Part shown: one piece after another, positions 5,485-6,193 of the stretch | Layout of the letters: each line of letters begins with the position of its first letter | How positions within the stretch are numbered: the stretch's first letter is position 1 | Made by a program: the position numbers and the translations under genes | NCBI GenBank assembly: GCA_030453285.1 | Contig: JAKDKP010000156.1 | Span: 1-6,193, forward strand | DNA from: Propionibacteriales bacterium | GTDB taxonomy: Bacteria; Actinomycetota; Actinomycetes; Propionibacteriales; Propionibacteriaceae | Reading direction: 5' to 3' | Length of the DNA stretch: 6,193 nt | Notes under the pieces: generated by a model | The model's database searches: none | What the model saw: only the letters and a program-made list of their open reading frames with translations | Told to the model about the DNA's origin: nothing

Positions 5485-6193
5485 ATGAATGTTGATCTTC
5501 AGCAGCGGACCGCCGTGGTGACAGGCGCCAGCTCCGGACTCGGTGAGGAGACCGCCCGCGTCCTCGCCGGGGCCGGCGCGAAGGTGATCCTGGCTGTACG
5601 CAATCGGGACCGGGGTGCCGATGCGGCTCGTCGGATCGCCAAGGGTGCACCGCATGCCGATCTGGCGATCGAGCAGATCGACCTTGGAGATCTCGACTCG
5701 GTGCGGGCCTTTGGCGAGCGGTATCGCGATGCCACCATCGACATCCTGGTCAACAACGCCGGTGCGGTGGCCTCGCCGGAACGCACTGTCACCGTTGACG
5801 GGTTCGAAGCGCACATGGGTGTCAACCATCTCGGCCACTTCGTGCTCACGCACGCCCTGCTGCCGGCTCTGCTGCGCTCCTCGTACGCCAGGATCGTGTC
5901 GTTGTCGAGCATCATGCACCGATTCACCGGTGCCCTGGACGCCACGCTGGATCAGGGCCGGTACCGCCCGAGCAATGCCTACGCCCAATCCAAACTGGCC
6001 TGCGGGTTGTTCGGGTTGGAGTTGGATCGGCGCGCCAAGGCGACCGGACTGCACCTGACCTCGGTGGTTGCGCATCCCGGGTGGTCGAACACGCACCTGT
6101 TCCCGACCGTGCAGTCCGACGACGGTGGGGTGCCGTTCTTCAGCCGCTTCCTGGGTCGGATCGGTGGTGTCCTGGCGTCCGATCCGACCCAGG
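5485..6193 (+). CDS. Short-chain dehydrogenase/reductase, retinol-dehydrogenase-like (3' partial)
   Basis: The frame runs from ATG 5485 off the window end, giving 236 residues of a Rossmann-fold NAD(P)-dependent oxidoreductase. Seen in order: cofactor motif 'TGASSGLG' at 13-20; Arg39 in 'LAVRNRDRG', a position that often favours NADP; 'DLGDLDSV' at 66-73; 'NNAG' at 90-93; 'NHLGHF' at 114-119, typical of the retinol dehydrogenase/WW-oxidoreductase/protochlorophyllide-reductase-like branch; the active-site serine in 'SLSS' (139-142); catalytic Tyr166 and Lys170 in YAQSK; and 'HPGW' at 197-200. Members usually run to about 300 residues, so some 60-80 are missing. The start is firm: an in-frame TAG lies at 5473-5475 and no start codon falls between. 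The gene follows a terminator and appears to have its own leaderless promoter, so it is not in an operon with its upstream neighbours. Substrate cannot be assigned. Confidence 0.92.
   Translation, partial: MNVDLQQRTAVVTGASSGLGEETARVLAGAGAKVILAVRNRDRGADAARRIAKGAPHADLAIEQIDLGDLDSVRAFGERYRDATIDILVNNAGAVASPERTVTVDGFEAHMGVNHLGHFVLTHALLPALLRSSYARIVSLSSIMHRFTGALDATLDQGRYRPSNAYAQSKLACGLFGLELDRRAKATGLHLTSVVAHPGWSNTHLFPTVQSDDGGVPFFSRFLGRIGGVLASDPTQ

Noticed and set aside
5347..6096. Minus-strand open frame opposite the SDR gene
   Set aside because: The + strand frame carries every SDR motif in order (TGxxxGxG, NNAG, YxxxK), so the minus frame is a shadow.

Overview
This 6.2-kb window is GC-rich (clearly above 60% by eye) with strong G/C bias at third codon positions. 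It looks chromosomal and actinobacterial: there is a secreted tripeptidyl-aminopeptidase-type serine hydrolase, a Tat-exported protein with a peptidoglycan-binding domain, a probable leaderless promoter, and GC-rich terminator hairpins without T-tracts. Gene content would fit the Propionibacteriaceae or a related group, but that placement is a guess. All recognisable genes are on the + strand, and there is no sign of mobile DNA, CRISPR, tRNA or rRNA.

Layout. (1) Bases 1-217 are the 3' end of an NfeD-family gene (C-terminal OB-fold domain, no start in the window). (2) Bases 310-1881 encode a flotillin-type SPFH protein, 92 bases downstream. NfeD plus flotillin is a known conserved gene pair associated with membrane microdomains. 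A 17-pair hairpin at 1923-1960 ends this unit. (3) Bases 2141-4033 encode a 630-residue exported alpha/beta-hydrolase of the tripeptidyl aminopeptidase (S33) group with an intact Ser-Asp-His triad. Its upstream region (1961-2124) is crowded with hairpins, two of which overlap just before the ribosome binding site. A nested hairpin terminator follows at 4065-4103. (4) Bases 4245-5402 encode a Tat-exported, probably cell-wall-directed protein: an M15-like (DD-peptidase-fold) metal-site domain, a proline-rich linker, an unassigned middle region and a peptidoglycan-binding-like domain. A 15-base direct repeat with 28-base period lies upstream. A perfect 13-bp hairpin at 5420-5450 ends it. (5) From 5485 to the window end runs the first 236 residues of a short-chain dehydrogenase/reductase, apparently read from a leaderless transcript.

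How they work together. The NfeD and flotillin genes probably form one membrane module. The other three genes each have their own terminator and/or start signals and look like independent units. Envelope or extracellular function is shared by the first four genes; the SDR is a cytosolic oxidoreductase with no visible link to them. I do not see a convincing new multi-gene system. The less ordinary points are the structured leader of the peptidase gene, the tandem repeat upstream of the wall protein, and the M15-like domain without the expected catalytic Glu.
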